From the NCBI RefSeq assembly GCF_900182665.1, contig NZ_FXTL01000012.1, positions 33,768-97,767 on the forward strand: DNA of 64,000 nucleotides. Direction: 5' to 3'. The translations under genes were made by a program, and so were the position numbers. The stretch comes from Propioniciclava tarda (GTDB lineage: Bacteria > Actinomycetota > Actinomycetes > Propionibacteriales > Propionibacteriaceae). The notes beneath the pieces were generated by a model. The model did not search any database. It saw only the letters and a list, made by a program, of their open reading frames with translations, and was not told where the DNA came from. Positions 49,637-61,399 of this stretch are shown in pieces (within the stretch, counting starts at the first letter, position 1; every line of letters begins with the position of its first letter).

Positions 49637-51319
49637 CTACGGCTGACGAGTCCCGGACGCCTCTGCGGCCACGTCAGCCGCGTGGGCGTCGCGTCCGTAG
49701 CGCTGCACGAGCATCGAGGCGAGCAGGCCCAGGACGAGGAAGGCGACGGCCACCCACAGCGTGACGACGGTGGCGTCCGCAAAGCCGTGGGCCAGGGCGT
49801 CCCCGACGGGCAACCGCCACTCGCCGAGCGTGTTGTAGCCCTTGCCCGAGCGCAGCAACGGGATCAGCGCTCCGACGCTGTCGATCGTGGCGGAGACGAC
49901 CTGGTCCGGGACGTTGGCCGGCAGGCCCGGGATCTCGGCGAGGCGGACGGGCAGCATGACCCCGAGACCGATCGCCAGGGTCGTCCCGGCCAACGCCGAA
50001 CCCAAGGCCGAGCCGACCTGCCGGACGGTGCTCTGCGCCGCGGACGCCGCGCCCGACATCGCCTGGGGCACGGCGACCATGACGGTCGAGGTCAGCTGGG
50101 CCGCCGCGAGCCCCAGACCGAGCCCATACACGGCCATCGTGGCGGCGATGAGGGCAGCCGGCGTGGACGGGGTGAGGACGAGCGCCGTGGCAGCGACTCC
50201 AACGACCTCCAGCACCAAGCCCAGCACCACGACCGAGGCGGCGCCGAGCGCCGCGGCCAGGTGCCGCGCTGCCGCACCTGACGCGAAGGCGCCGATGGCC
50301 ATCGCGGCCAACACCCAACCGGCGGCCAGCACGTCCAGCCCCGCGACGAAGATCAGGAACAGGGGCATCACGAACACCAGGGCGAACTCGCCGACGGCCA
50401 CCATCGCGGCGGCGACGTTGCCCCACGTGAAGGTGGGCAGGGCGAACAGCCCCAGGTCCAGGATGACCCCGCGCCCCGCCCGTGCCCGGTTTCGCTGGAC
50501 GACGATGAACGCCACCAGCATGACGAGACCAAGCCCCAGCGCGACCGGGACCGGCGACACCGCAGCGGTCTCGGGCCAGGTCAGGGGGCCCAGGACGAAG
50601 ACGTCCTTCGGACGCCACCAGCCCAGGTCAGTGCCCTCGATGAGCCCGAACACCAGCAGGCTCAGGGCGCCTGCGCTCAGGACCAGTCCGGCCAGGTCGA
50701 AGCCGACCCGCTGAACTCCCCGATTCTCCGGGATCCACAGCGCGCCCAGCACCAGCACCACCAGGCCCACCGGGACGTTGACGAAGAAGACCCAGCGCCA
50801 GTCGGCGTACTGGGTCAGCGCCGCGCCGAGCAGCGGCCCGATCGCGGCGGTGCCCGACATGACGGCGCCCCAGATCCCGAACGCGGCCGCGCGATCGCGT
50901 CCACGGAAGAGGACGTTGATGGTCGACACGGTGGTCGGCATGATCAGGGCCCCGCCGACGCCCTGGACCGCGCGGGACGCGATCAGCAGTCCGGCGTCCG
51001 CGGCGACCCCGGCCAGGACGCTGCCCACGATGAACACACCGACGCCGATCAGGAACTGCAGGCGGCGTCCGATGCGGTCACTGAGCCAGCCCGCGCTCAA
51101 CAGCAGCCCGGCGAAGATCATCGAGTACACCGAGTTGACCCACACCGACTCGGCAATGCCGAGGTGCAGATCGAAGATGATCGTCGGCAGCGCGATGCCG
51201 ACGATGGTGCCGTCGAGGACGATCATGGCCAGCCCGGCGGCCAGCACCGCGAGTGCGCGCCAAGGCGACGTGCCTGGTCGGACGCCGTCGGCTCGGCTTG
51301 GCATGGGTGAGGTGCTCAT
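49637..51319 (-). CDS. MFS drug exporter, DHA2 (EmrB/QacA) family
   Basis: 560 residues with about 14 hydrophobic segments. Motif A-like WLSDRIGRRLQFLIGVG, the DHA2 opener AMIVLDGTIVGIALPTI (Asp in segment 1) and motif C-like AVMSGTAAIGPLLGAALTQYADWRW (described in part) are present. It should export cationic or hydrophobic drugs using the proton gradient. An 18-of-21-base inverted-repeat operator stands 11 bases before the ATG, typical of TetR control, but no TetR gene is next to it. Confidence 0.92.
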   Translation of the reverse strand: MSTSPMPSRADGVRPGTSPWRALAVLAAGLAMIVLDGTIVGIALPTIIFDLHLGIAESVWVNSVYSMIFAGLLLSAGWLSDRIGRRLQFLIGVGVFIVGSVLAGVAADAGLLIASRAVQGVGGALIMPTTVSTINVLFRGRDRAAAFGIWGAVMSGTAAIGPLLGAALTQYADWRWVFFVNVPVGLVVLVLGALWIPENRGVQRVGFDLAGLVLSAGALSLLVFGLIEGTDLGWWRPKDVFVLGPLTWPETAAVSPVPVALGLGLVMLVAFIVVQRNRARAGRGVILDLGLFALPTFTWGNVAAAMVAVGEFALVFVMPLFLIFVAGLDVLAAGWVLAAMAIGAFASGAAARHLAAALGAASVVVLGLVLEVVGVAATALVLTPSTPAALIAATMAVYGLGLGLAAAQLTSTVMVAVPQAMSGAASAAQSTVRQVGSALGSALAGTTLAIGLGVMLPVRLAEIPGLPANVPDQVVSATIDSVGALIPLLRSGKGYNTLGEWRLPVGDALAHGFADATVVTLWVAVAFLVLGLLASMLVQRYGRDAHAADVAAEASGTRQP

Positions 51320-51329
51320 CGAAACCTTC

Positions 51330-51350
51330 TTAGAGACATTGTGTCCCTAA
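51330..51350 (-). promoter_or_regulatory. TetR-type operator at the MFS exporter promoter
   Basis: Arms TTAGAGACA and TGTCCCTAA flank TTG; eight of nine positions pair. The site covers the region just upstream of the ribosome-binding site (AAGAAGG on the minus strand) and would block transcription. TetR-family regulators of drug exporters use such sites. No regulator gene lies within the neighbouring kilobase. Confidence 0.65.
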
Positions 51351-51390
51351 AAGGTAGTCCGCGGCGTCTGAGCGAGGCAAGGCGAGCCGA

Positions 51391-51678
51391 TCAACCGAAC
51401 GGTTGACCCGAGGACGCCTCCGCCTCGAATCCCCGCTGCTCGAGGAGGGCGTCGAAGCCGTCGTCCACGCCCAGGATCACCCAGCCCTCGCCGGAGCCGA
51501 GCACCGGTAAGGCCGGGCCTGCGGCGTCCGCCCGCAGGCCGGACGCGACCGCGTCACGGTCGCCCGGATCGGCGAACCGCAGCACGAGCACGTCGGCATC
51601 GCCGACCCGACCCTCGACGGCCAGGACGCCGTCCGCGTCGCTCAGGACGTCGCCCCACTCGACGTCGGACAGGTCCAC
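51391..51678 (-). CDS. Small hypothetical protein, 95 residues
   Basis: 95 residues, acidic (VDLSDVEWGDVLSDADGVLAVEGRVGDADVLVLRFAD, described in part), with no membrane segment; it looks like a single small alpha/beta domain. The GTG start lies seven bases after the argG stop on the same strand, so it is probably co-transcribed with argG. No family recognised, and no link to arginine synthesis is evident. Confidence 0.6.
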   Translation of the reverse strand: MDLSDVEWGDVLSDADGVLAVEGRVGDADVLVLRFADPGDRDAVASGLRADAAGPALPVLGSGEGWVILGVDDGFDALLEQRGFEAEASSGQPFG

Positions 51679-51685
51679 GGCGAGG

Positions 51686-53164
<1,479 letters not shown>

Positions 53165-53677
53165 TCAGTTGGTGGAGCGCGCGGACAGCAACTGCTCGCA
53201 GGCACGCCCCACCTGCGCGGCGGCCCGGCGGACCGGACGCCCTAAGGTCGGGTCGGACGCCGCGGAGCGCCAGAGCGCCAGCTCGGCTAGCAGGTCGGCC
53301 GGGTGCCAGGAATCGAGGTAGGCATTCGGGTTGTAGGCCGCCTCCAACAGGTCGACGGCGACCCGCCGCCGGTCCGAGTTGAGGCCGGACACCGGCCGGG
53401 CCAGCAGGGTGCGTGCGTCCACGGGACGGTCGCCCGCCGGAGCCGGGCGCGGCGTGGGAGCGGCCGCCTGGCCCTGGGCCTGACCCTTGGCGGACCGGAG
53501 CCGATCTAGAGCCTCCGCCACGGCCTCGGCGGCGGCAAGCTGCTGGTCAGGTGGGGCGTCCGCGCTGGCGTCCAGTTGGGCCTGGAGGTCCTTGAGTTGG
53601 GCGGTGACGGCCTCGTCGTCCCAGGCCACCAGGCGCTCGTGGGCGATGGCCGCGCGCACGTCATCGAGCGATGGCAT
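53165..53677 (-). CDS. Hypothetical protein with disordered Ala/Pro linker
   Basis: About 170 residues. Two helical parts (PSLDDVRAAIAHERLVAWDDEAVTAQLKDLQAQLD, described in part, and SDRRRVAVDLLEAAYNPNAYLDSWHPADLLAELALW) are joined by an Ala/Pro/Gln linker. No catalytic motif, signal or membrane segment. The start is unclear: ATG 53677 gives MPSLDDVRAA, while ATG 53713 adds 12 residues. It is divergent from the Hsp70-like gene. I do not recognise a family. Confidence 0.6.
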   Translation of the reverse strand: MPSLDDVRAAIAHERLVAWDDEAVTAQLKDLQAQLDASADAPPDQQLAAAEAVAEALDRLRSAKGQAQGQAAAPTPRPAPAGDRPVDARTLLARPVSGLNSDRRRVAVDLLEAAYNPNAYLDSWHPADLLAELALWRSAASDPTLGRPVRRAAAQVGRACEQLLSARSTN

Positions 53678-53807
53678 CGCGTCGTCGCGCACTGGTCCTC
53701 CGCAGGCTGGCATCATCGTGGTTCACGCCCGGACGAAAGCCGGGGCAGGACCGTTAAGAGATCCCCGCCAGCGTTGTCAGAACCAGCACGCCAGGAGCAA
53801 TCACACC

Positions 53808-55060
53808 TTGTTCGGACCAGCCGCCAACGTTGCCGTCGACCTTCGGGGCGCCGGGCTCCGTTTGGCGACGCGCGAGATGGGGACCGTCCGTTGCTGGAGC
53901 GTCCCGGCCGCCGCCACCTGGCGCGATGGAGCCGTCGTGCTGGCCAGGAGGCGGCCGACCTGCTTCGAGAGGAGCCCGGGGCCGGCTGGGACCGCCTGAC
54001 GCTGCGCATCGGCGATGCCGTGCCCGTCCTGCTCGGCGGCACCGCGCACAGCGCCACCGAGCTGGTCGCGCGCATCCTGACGGGCGCGCTGCCGTCCACG
54101 ACCGACCGGGTCATCCTCGTCACCCCGCCGCGGTGGTCGCCCGCCGTGCTGCAGGAGTTCACCGATGCCCTGGCCACGGCGGGAGCGCCGAGCGTCGAGG
54201 TGGCCGAGCACGCGGCGGTGCTGGCTGCGCTCAGTGCAGGCGAGCCCGCCGGCGGCGTCCTGGTCATCAACCTCGGGCCTGAGGCGTCCACCGCGACCCT
54301 CCTGGACGCACCGCAGGGCCGGACGATCGGCCAGTTCCCTTTCCAGCTCACCACCGACGACCTCGTCGACCACACGACGGAGATCGCCCGGAGAGAGGCC
54401 GAAACCGCAGCCGGACGCCGGCTCACCGACTCCGAGGCGCGCGGCCTCGCCGCCGGCTGCGAGGCCGCGCCCGTGCTGCTACCCCGGGCCCAGCGCCTCG
54501 ACGTTCAACTGCCCGGACTGTCAGCCGTCCGGATCAGCCGGGCTCAGCTCGACCGGCCCGTCGCTCGGGTGGCGAACTCGGCCGCCGAGGGCCTCTTGAC
54601 AGCGCTCGAAGCCCAGGGTGCGGCGCTCCCCCGGTCCGTGCTGGTCGAGGGCTGCGGCCCGTCCTCGCCCATCATCAGTGCCTTGTCAGCGAGGTTCGGG
54701 GAGGCAGTCTCGTCGGCCCCGGAGGCGGCCGTGGCGGTGCTCAAGCCCCTGGCGGCGTCCGGGCCGGCGGTCGCGTCCGGGGACGAACCTCACGACGCCT
54801 GGGCTTTCGCGGTACCGCCCCCGGCCAACCGCCCGCCCCTGGCGGCACCGGCGCGGGAGCCGCCGATCGCCCCTCGTCACGGCGTCCCCGCTCTCGGCCG
54901 CCAACGCCCCATCGCCACCGCGGCCGTAGCGGTGGCCGCCGACCTGGGAGCGGTTCTCTTGAGCGAGTCGCCGCCTCCGGCAGCGCGTCCACCCATCGAG
55001 GCGCCGGAGACGCAGGAGCCGCACAGCGCACCAGAAGCGCTCCCCTTCAGCGAGCCCTAG
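53808..55060 (+). pseudogene. Hsp70/actin-like ATPase-domain protein with a frameshift
   Basis: From TTG 53808 (AGGAG 10 bases upstream) one frame reads FGPAANVAVDLRGAGLRLATREMG and WSVPAAATWRDGAVVLA, like the phosphate-1 region of Hsp70 ATPases. Near 53945 the protein-like signal passes to another frame: GQEAADLLREEPGAGWDRLTL, VILVTPPRWSPAVLQEF, VLVINLGPEASTATLLD (phosphate-2-like) and VLVEGCGPSSPIISAL (adenosine-like), ending at 55060. One missing G in a GGG run explains it. Restored, the protein has about 417 residues and a Pro-rich C-terminus with no substrate-binding domain. The next gene encodes a membrane protein that may be its partner. Error and true decay cannot be told apart here. 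Confidence 0.65.
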
Positions 55061-55087
55061 CACCCGGCGACCCACGCCCTCTTTGCC

Positions 55088-55594
55088 GTGTCCGCAGTGC
55101 AGCCAGCCAGCACCCCCGAACCGATTCCGTACACGGACTCCCCGCCCGCGCGGCCCGAGGCTGATCCAGGGTCGCTCCGTCGCCGAGGTGCGGCCGCGGC
55201 GGCGGCCGTCCTCGCCCTGGCGGCGGTGGGGGTAGGGGCAGGCCCGGCCATGATCGCTTCTCTGCGCGCCAACTCCAGTGCCGGAAACGCCACCGTGGCA
55301 CTCGCCCAACCGGCTGAGAGCCCGTCTGTGAGCAGGCCCGCTGCGCAGACCGCTACGCCCATGGCGTCCCCTGGGCCGAGCGCCTCCCCGACGCACACGC
55401 CGAGCCCGAGCCCGACGGTCTCGACGACCCACGCGGCCGCCACCACCGAGGCGACGACCAAAGTGACGACCAAGGCACCCGTGCGGATGACTCCCCCGGT
55501 CCAGGCCGCGACGACGACCACCACCACGACGGCGGCCGCGCCGGCTACCTCGACGACGGCTCCGGCACCGCCCGCAACGACAGCGACGCCGTAG
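55088..55594 (+). CDS. Single-pass membrane protein with Ser/Thr/Pro-rich exterior
   Basis: 168 residues. A Pro-rich cytoplasmic start, one hydrophobic segment (about 35-56, AAAAAAVLALAAVGVGAGPAMI) and an exported tail of over 100 residues rich in Thr, Ser, Pro and Ala (TTTTTTTAAAPATSTTAPAPP, described in part) that could be glycosylated or span the wall. It follows the Hsp70-like gene by 27 bases in the same direction and probably shares its transcript. No family recognised. Confidence 0.6.
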   Translation: MSAVQPASTPEPIPYTDSPPARPEADPGSLRRRGAAAAAAVLALAAVGVGAGPAMIASLRANSSAGNATVALAQPAESPSVSRPAAQTATPMASPGPSASPTHTPSPSPTVSTTHAAATTEATTKVTTKAPVRMTPPVQAATTTTTTTAAAPATSTTAPAPPATTATP

Positions 55595-55627
55595 CCCCGA
55601 GGGCCACGGCGCCGCCGCGAGATTCGC

Positions 55628-57487
<1,860 letters not shown>

Positions 57488-57556
57488 CTAGGCCTCGCTG
57501 CGGCGTCCAAGAAGCAGGCACGCCCTAGCCATGGCGAGCACTATACACACGGCCGC

Positions 57557-58210
57557 TCAGGCGGCCGCATGGGCGTCCACCATCGCAGCCAGCATGCGAT
57601 CCACCGCCTCGCCGCCCCTCGTGAGCAAGGTGGTCGCCTCGGGCGTCGACAGACTGCGCCGCACCGCCAGGGAGCACAGTTCGCGCATCACCAGCGACCG
57701 GAAACGCAGGAACACCCCGAAGCTTTCGACCAGGTCGCCGCCGTGGGCCGCAGACATGGCCCCGACAACGCGGGCCGCGGTCTCGGCGTCCGACAGGGCC
57801 GCGTCCTGGGCATCGGGGGTCGCGGCGTCCAAGTAACCGACCAGTCCCTGGACCATGGCGCGACTCTGCTCGCGCAAGGTCTCCCGATTCTCGTCGGCCA
57901 CGCCTCTTAGCCAGGAGCAGTTCCCGGACGCCGACCGCGCGTGCCTGCGGATCACCTTGACCAGGCGCTCGGAGGACTCCCCCAAGGCAGCCAGCCGCAC
58001 CGGGGTCTGGGACGACATCCGCAGCAGGGCCCGCAAGGTCGACAGGGCGAACCTGCGATGCCCACCCGGGGTGGTGAACGCCTCGATCTCGCCTGCGACG
58101 CTCCAGCGCCGCAGGGTCGCGGGCGAGACACCCAGCATCGCGCTGGCGTCGTGGACCGAGAGCCACACCTCGCTGTCCGGGGTGGGCACCCGCGCGGTGG
58201 CTGTGCGCAC
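57557..58210 (-). CDS. MerR/BldC-like HTH regulator of the cytochrome cluster
   Basis: 217 residues. The N-terminal helix-turn-helix has LSVHDASAMLGVSPATLRRWSVAGEIEAFTTPGGHRRF (described in part, about 15-52), the MerR/BldC/excisionase-type signature. The rest is an all-helical domain of about 150 residues (SFGVFLRFRSLVMREL, MLAAMVDAH) that may sense a ligand or dimerise; I do not recognise it. The GTG start lies two bases after the multihaem cytochrome stop, so it is the last gene of the cytochrome operon and probably regulates it. Confidence 0.8.
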   Translation of the reverse strand: MRTATARVPTPDSEVWLSVHDASAMLGVSPATLRRWSVAGEIEAFTTPGGHRRFALSTLRALLRMSSQTPVRLAALGESSERLVKVIRRHARSASGNCSWLRGVADENRETLREQSRAMVQGLVGYLDAATPDAQDAALSDAETAARVVGAMSAAHGGDLVESFGVFLRFRSLVMRELCSLAVRRSLSTPEATTLLTRGGEAVDRMLAAMVDAHAAA

Positions 58211-58212
58211 GA

Positions 58213-59646
58213 CTACCCTCCCGGCTTGTCGAGGTGGCTGTTGGTCGGGCCCAGAATGTCCCCCTGGTGGCACTGATCGCAGTACGAGGGCTGATGGCAG
58301 ACCGCGCAGGCCGTGGTGGCGCCGGCGTCCCGTACGGACTGGGCGTGGTTGTAGAGCATCTGGTAGTGATCGACCTCGATCGCACCGCTGTCGTGGCAGG
58401 TCGAGCAGTACGACGGCGTGTGGCAGGAGCCGCAGCTGGTGCCGGTCGGGTTGACGCCGCCGGCCACGTTGCGGTGGTTGAAGACCCACAGGGTGTCGTT
58501 GTGGTCGGCCGGTTTCTCGCCCACCGGGACCGCCGACGTCGGGCCGAACTGCGTCGCGCCCTGCGGGATGAAGTTGCCGCTGGCGATCTGGGGGAACGTG
58601 TGACAGGTGTTGCACGTGGACGGGATCGCGTCCTTGGTGACCTGGTTCCCGACCACCTTGAAGTGCGCTCCGTCATGGCAGCGGAAGCAGTCTGGCGCGT
58701 TCTGGTGGCCGAGGTTGTCGGCGTACGTCATGTCGCCGGTGTTCATGTGCGGCGTCGCGATCAGGCTGTAGAGCTTGTTCAGTTCCTGGCTGGCCGCGCT
58801 GATCTCTTTGGCCTTGGCCGTCGCGACGGGCGGATACGCCTGCGCGTACTGGACGCCCAAGCCGTTGATCGCGGTCTGAGCGGCCTCGGCGGACGCGTAG
58901 GGCCGGGTCAGCAGTGCGACCGCGCTGCGCTTGACGTAGGGCAGGCTGGGATCGATCGCTCCCGCCACCATGGACTCGTCAACGGCCTTGGACACCGACG
59001 GCACCGAGTGCCCGACCCGGTTGTGGCCGTCAGTGCAGTCCATCGTCCGCACCTGTCCCGCGGCCTTGAGCCGCTGGACCTCGTTGCCGGCGTCGTTCGA
59101 CTGCCGGATCTTGGCGAGGCTGATGTACGTGACGTGCTCGCCGGTCTTCGGGTCGCCAGCGGGTGGCAGGCCTGGCAGGTCACCGTGGTCGAAGGCAGCT
59201 TCGAGTGCTCGATCGCGGGGATCGGCCGCGGGTAGGTGTTGGTGATCAGGGCAAACAGCTCGTGGGTGCCCTCCAGCTTCGCCTTGACGAAGCCGTAGAC
59301 GCCGGGGGCCACGTGGCAGGACCCGCACTCGACCTCGGAGTGAGTGGACGCCGCATGCGCCTTCTTCTGCGGCTCCATCGTGTGGCAGAGCTGGGTGCAG
59401 AAGGCCGTGCTCCCGGAGTACTCGACCACGTGCACCCCGGCCAGGGTCACGGCAGCACCCACCGCCAGGACGGCCAGGATCAGGAAGATCGCGCCGCGCT
59501 TCGTGTCGGGACGCGGAATCGGGATGCGGTCCAGCAACCGGCGGAGGCGTCCGCGGGGCTTTGGGGGTGGTGGCGGACACCGACGGCTCCGCGACACCGT
59601 TGTCGGAGACGTCAGGGGCATCCGGGGAGTCGGGATCATCGTTCAT
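58213..59646 (-). CDS. Multihaem NapC/NrfH-like cytochrome c (two compensating frameshifts)
   Basis: The start (NDDPDSPDAPDV) and end (DQCHQGDILGP) are in one open frame of 477 codons, but between about 59570 and 59165 the real protein signal lies in another frame: a membrane anchor (FLILAVLAVGAAVTLAG), a CTQLCHTM haem site with three spacer residues, CGSCHVAPG and CQACHPLA. Downstream sites are CFRCH, CNTCH, CGSCH, CSTCH, CAVCH and CDQCH; one further site reads CTDGHNRVGH, where Cys is expected for Gly. Corrected, it is a membrane-anchored cytochrome with about nine haems that would take electrons from quinol. Its ATG overlaps the tlpA stop. One extra A (AAA) and one missing C explain the shifts. 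Confidence 0.75.
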   Translation of the reverse strand: MNDDPDSPDAPDVSDNGVAEPSVSATTPKAPRTPPPVAGPHPDSASRHEARRDLPDPGRPGGGCCRDPGRGARGRVLREHGLLHPALPHDGAAEEGACGVHSLRGRVRVLPRGPRRLRLRQGEAGGHPRAVCPDHQHLPAADPRDRALEAAFDHGDLPGLPPAGDPKTGEHVTYISLAKIRQSNDAGNEVQRLKAAGQVRTMDCTDGHNRVGHSVPSVSKAVDESMVAGAIDPSLPYVKRSAVALLTRPYASAEAAQTAINGLGVQYAQAYPPVATAKAKEISAASQELNKLYSLIATPHMNTGDMTYADNLGHQNAPDCFRCHDGAHFKVVGNQVTKDAIPSTCNTCHTFPQIASGNFIPQGATQFGPTSAVPVGEKPADHNDTLWVFNHRNVAGGVNPTGTSCGSCHTPSYCSTCHDSGAIEVDHYQMLYNHAQSVRDAGATTACAVCHQPSYCDQCHQGDILGPTNSHLDKPGG

Positions 59647-60353
59647 GACGCCACCAGCTTGTTGAGGATGGATTCCATCATCGACGGCGACAGGGCGCCG
59701 AGGCGGATGTCGCGGACGACGCCGTTGGCGTCGATGAAGAAGTGCGAGGGAATCGCGGAGACCGCGTAGTCGTCCGCGATGGCGGACTCTGGGTCGGCGC
59801 CGATCGGGTACATCAGCCCGATCCGCTGGGCGTACGCCTTCACGGCGGCGTTGTCCTCGGAGATGTTGACCCCCAAGACGACAACGCCCTTGCTTTCGAA
59901 CGCCTTGGCTGCGGCGTTGATGTCGGGGACCTCGGCCTGGCAGCCGGAGCACCAGCTGGCGCCAAACGTCACCCAGACGGCCTTGCCCTTGAGTCCCGAC
60001 AGCGACACCGACTTGCCGTCATAGGTCGTAATGGTGAAGTCCTGCGCCGGCTTGCCCACTTCCGGAGGGGCCACCTTGGAGATCCCCGGCATCTTGACGA
60101 CGGTCCCGCCGGCGGTCTGCGCGGCAGCGTTCTTGGCATTGCCCTGGTTGACCAGCCACACGCCCCCGGCGACCACCGCGGCGGTGATCAGCAGGACCAC
60201 CAGGGTGCCGAGCTTGGACGACCTGATGCGCTCCCGGGCCCCAGCAGGAGCGTCCGACAGCACATCCACCGGCGCCAGCCGGACAGGACGGGCCGGCTCA
60301 TCGACGTCGTCGTCGAGGAACTCGTCGAACGACTCGTCCACGTGGTCTGACAT
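59643..60353 (-). CDS. TlpA/ResA-like thiol-disulfide oxidoreductase
   Basis: 236 residues. An acidic cytoplasmic tail (SDHVDESFDEFLDDDVDEP, about 2-20), a membrane segment (about 49-68) and an external thioredoxin fold with the CxxC in FGASWCSGCQAEVPD (about 130-144) and the cis-proline in AIPSHFFID. It should keep apocytochrome CXXCH cysteines reduced for haem attachment, as ResA/CcsX does in System II. Upstream is ccsA, downstream the multihaem cytochrome (4-base overlap), so its role in that cytochrome's maturation is well supported. Confidence 0.92.
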   Translation of the reverse strand: MSDHVDESFDEFLDDDVDEPARPVRLAPVDVLSDAPAGARERIRSSKLGTLVVLLITAAVVAGGVWLVNQGNAKNAAAQTAGGTVVKMPGISKVAPPEVGKPAQDFTITTYDGKSVSLSGLKGKAVWVTFGASWCSGCQAEVPDINAAAKAFESKGVVVLGVNISEDNAAVKAYAQRIGLMYPIGADPESAIADDYAVSAIPSHFFIDANGVVRDIRLGALSPSMMESILNKLVAS

Positions 60354-60404
60354 GTTCGTTCCCTTCCCGTGCCGGGCCACCGGGGCCCGGCGTGAGGCGT
60401 CCGG

Positions 60405-61364
60405 CTAGCGACCGGTGCCGTAACTGTGCAGGCCGCCGAAGAAGGCGTTGCCGACGAAGGTCAGGATGACCGAGGCAAAGGCGACGAGCAGCAGGTAGGC
60501 GGCGCCACGTCCGACCCAGCCGCGAGCGACGCGTGCGTGCAGGTAGCCGCCGTAGATGAGCCACGTGACCAGGGACGCCGTCTCCTTGGGATCCCAGCTC
60601 CAGTAGCTGCCCCACGCGATCTCGGCCCAGACGGCGCCCAGGACGATCACCATGGTGAGCAGGGGGTAGCCGATGACGACCGCGCGGTAGCCGAGCCGGT
60701 CGAGGACGTCCTCCTTGGGCAGGACGTGACCGAAGCGCTCCGGCCAGTACGAGACGAGCAGGTAGAGGCCCGCGGCGGCGGCGGAGACCGCGAAGGCGCC
60801 GTAGGCGAACACGGCGACGATGATGTGCGTGGTCAGCAGCAGGCTGTTCTGCAGGGCCGGAACCAGCGGATCGGCCGTCGTGGCCCACGACAGCGCATAC
60901 AGCAGGGCGCCGGCCGTGATGGGCAACATCAGCAGGGCGAGGGTGCGGGCCCGGTACCGCCATTCAAAGAAGAGGTACATCGCGAGGAAGCCCCACGCGG
61001 TGGACGTCGCGAACTCATGCTGGGTGACGAACGGTCCGTGGCCGGTGACGATCGTGCGCAGCACCAGGGCGACGGTGAGGAACCCGAGGGCGAGCCAAGC
61101 GAGCAACGATCCGTACCGAGCCAGGCTGCCAGCGGCGGGTCCGGACGGGGCCACCTGCGTGCTGGCCACCGGGGTCTCGGTCAGGGACTCAAGATCATCG
61201 AGGTGATCTCCGGTGGTGCCTACCAGCACCTTGGTGCGGCGCTGCACTCCGGACGCCGCCATGATCTCTTGGTGGCCCCTGACGACGGCCCAGATGTAAC
61301 AGACGCTGGCCAGGGCGGTGGCGACCAGCGCCGCGACGATCGCGTACTGGGAGTAGACAAGCAT
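60405..61364 (-). CDS. ccsA: Cytochrome c biogenesis protein CcsA/ResC
   Basis: 319 residues with about eight membrane segments. The tryptophan-rich haem-handling motif WGSYWSWDPKETASLVTWL lies at about 253-271, and conserved external histidines occur in VTQHEFATS and TTHIIVAVFAYG. With ResB it exports haem and joins it to apocytochromes (System II). A cytoplasmic insert of about 60 residues (about 30-85) follows segment 1. It lies between resB and tlpA on the same strand. Confidence 0.95.
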   Translation of the reverse strand: MLVYSQYAIVAALVATALASVCYIWAVVRGHQEIMAASGVQRRTKVLVGTTGDHLDDLESLTETPVASTQVAPSGPAAGSLARYGSLLAWLALGFLTVALVLRTIVTGHGPFVTQHEFATSTAWGFLAMYLFFEWRYRARTLALLMLPITAGALLYALSWATTADPLVPALQNSLLLTTHIIVAVFAYGAFAVSAAAAGLYLLVSYWPERFGHVLPKEDVLDRLGYRAVVIGYPLLTMVIVLGAVWAEIAWGSYWSWDPKETASLVTWLIYGGYLHARVARGWVGRGAAYLLLVAFASVILTFVGNAFFGGLHSYGTGR

Positions 61365-61399
61365 GGCGGTTGCTCCTTCGCTTGACGGTGGCTAGGTGG

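Noticed and set aside
53576..53940. In-frame upstream start for the Hsp70-like gene in the frame of its C-terminal part
   Set aside because: That stretch is the shadow of the opposite-strand hypothetical gene; the protein-like N-terminus lies in the neighbouring frame after TTG 53808.
58213..59952. Taking the continuous cytochrome frame as it stands
   Set aside because: Its middle part is Arg-rich and lacks the membrane anchor and haem motifs, which are perfectly readable in another frame between two indel points.
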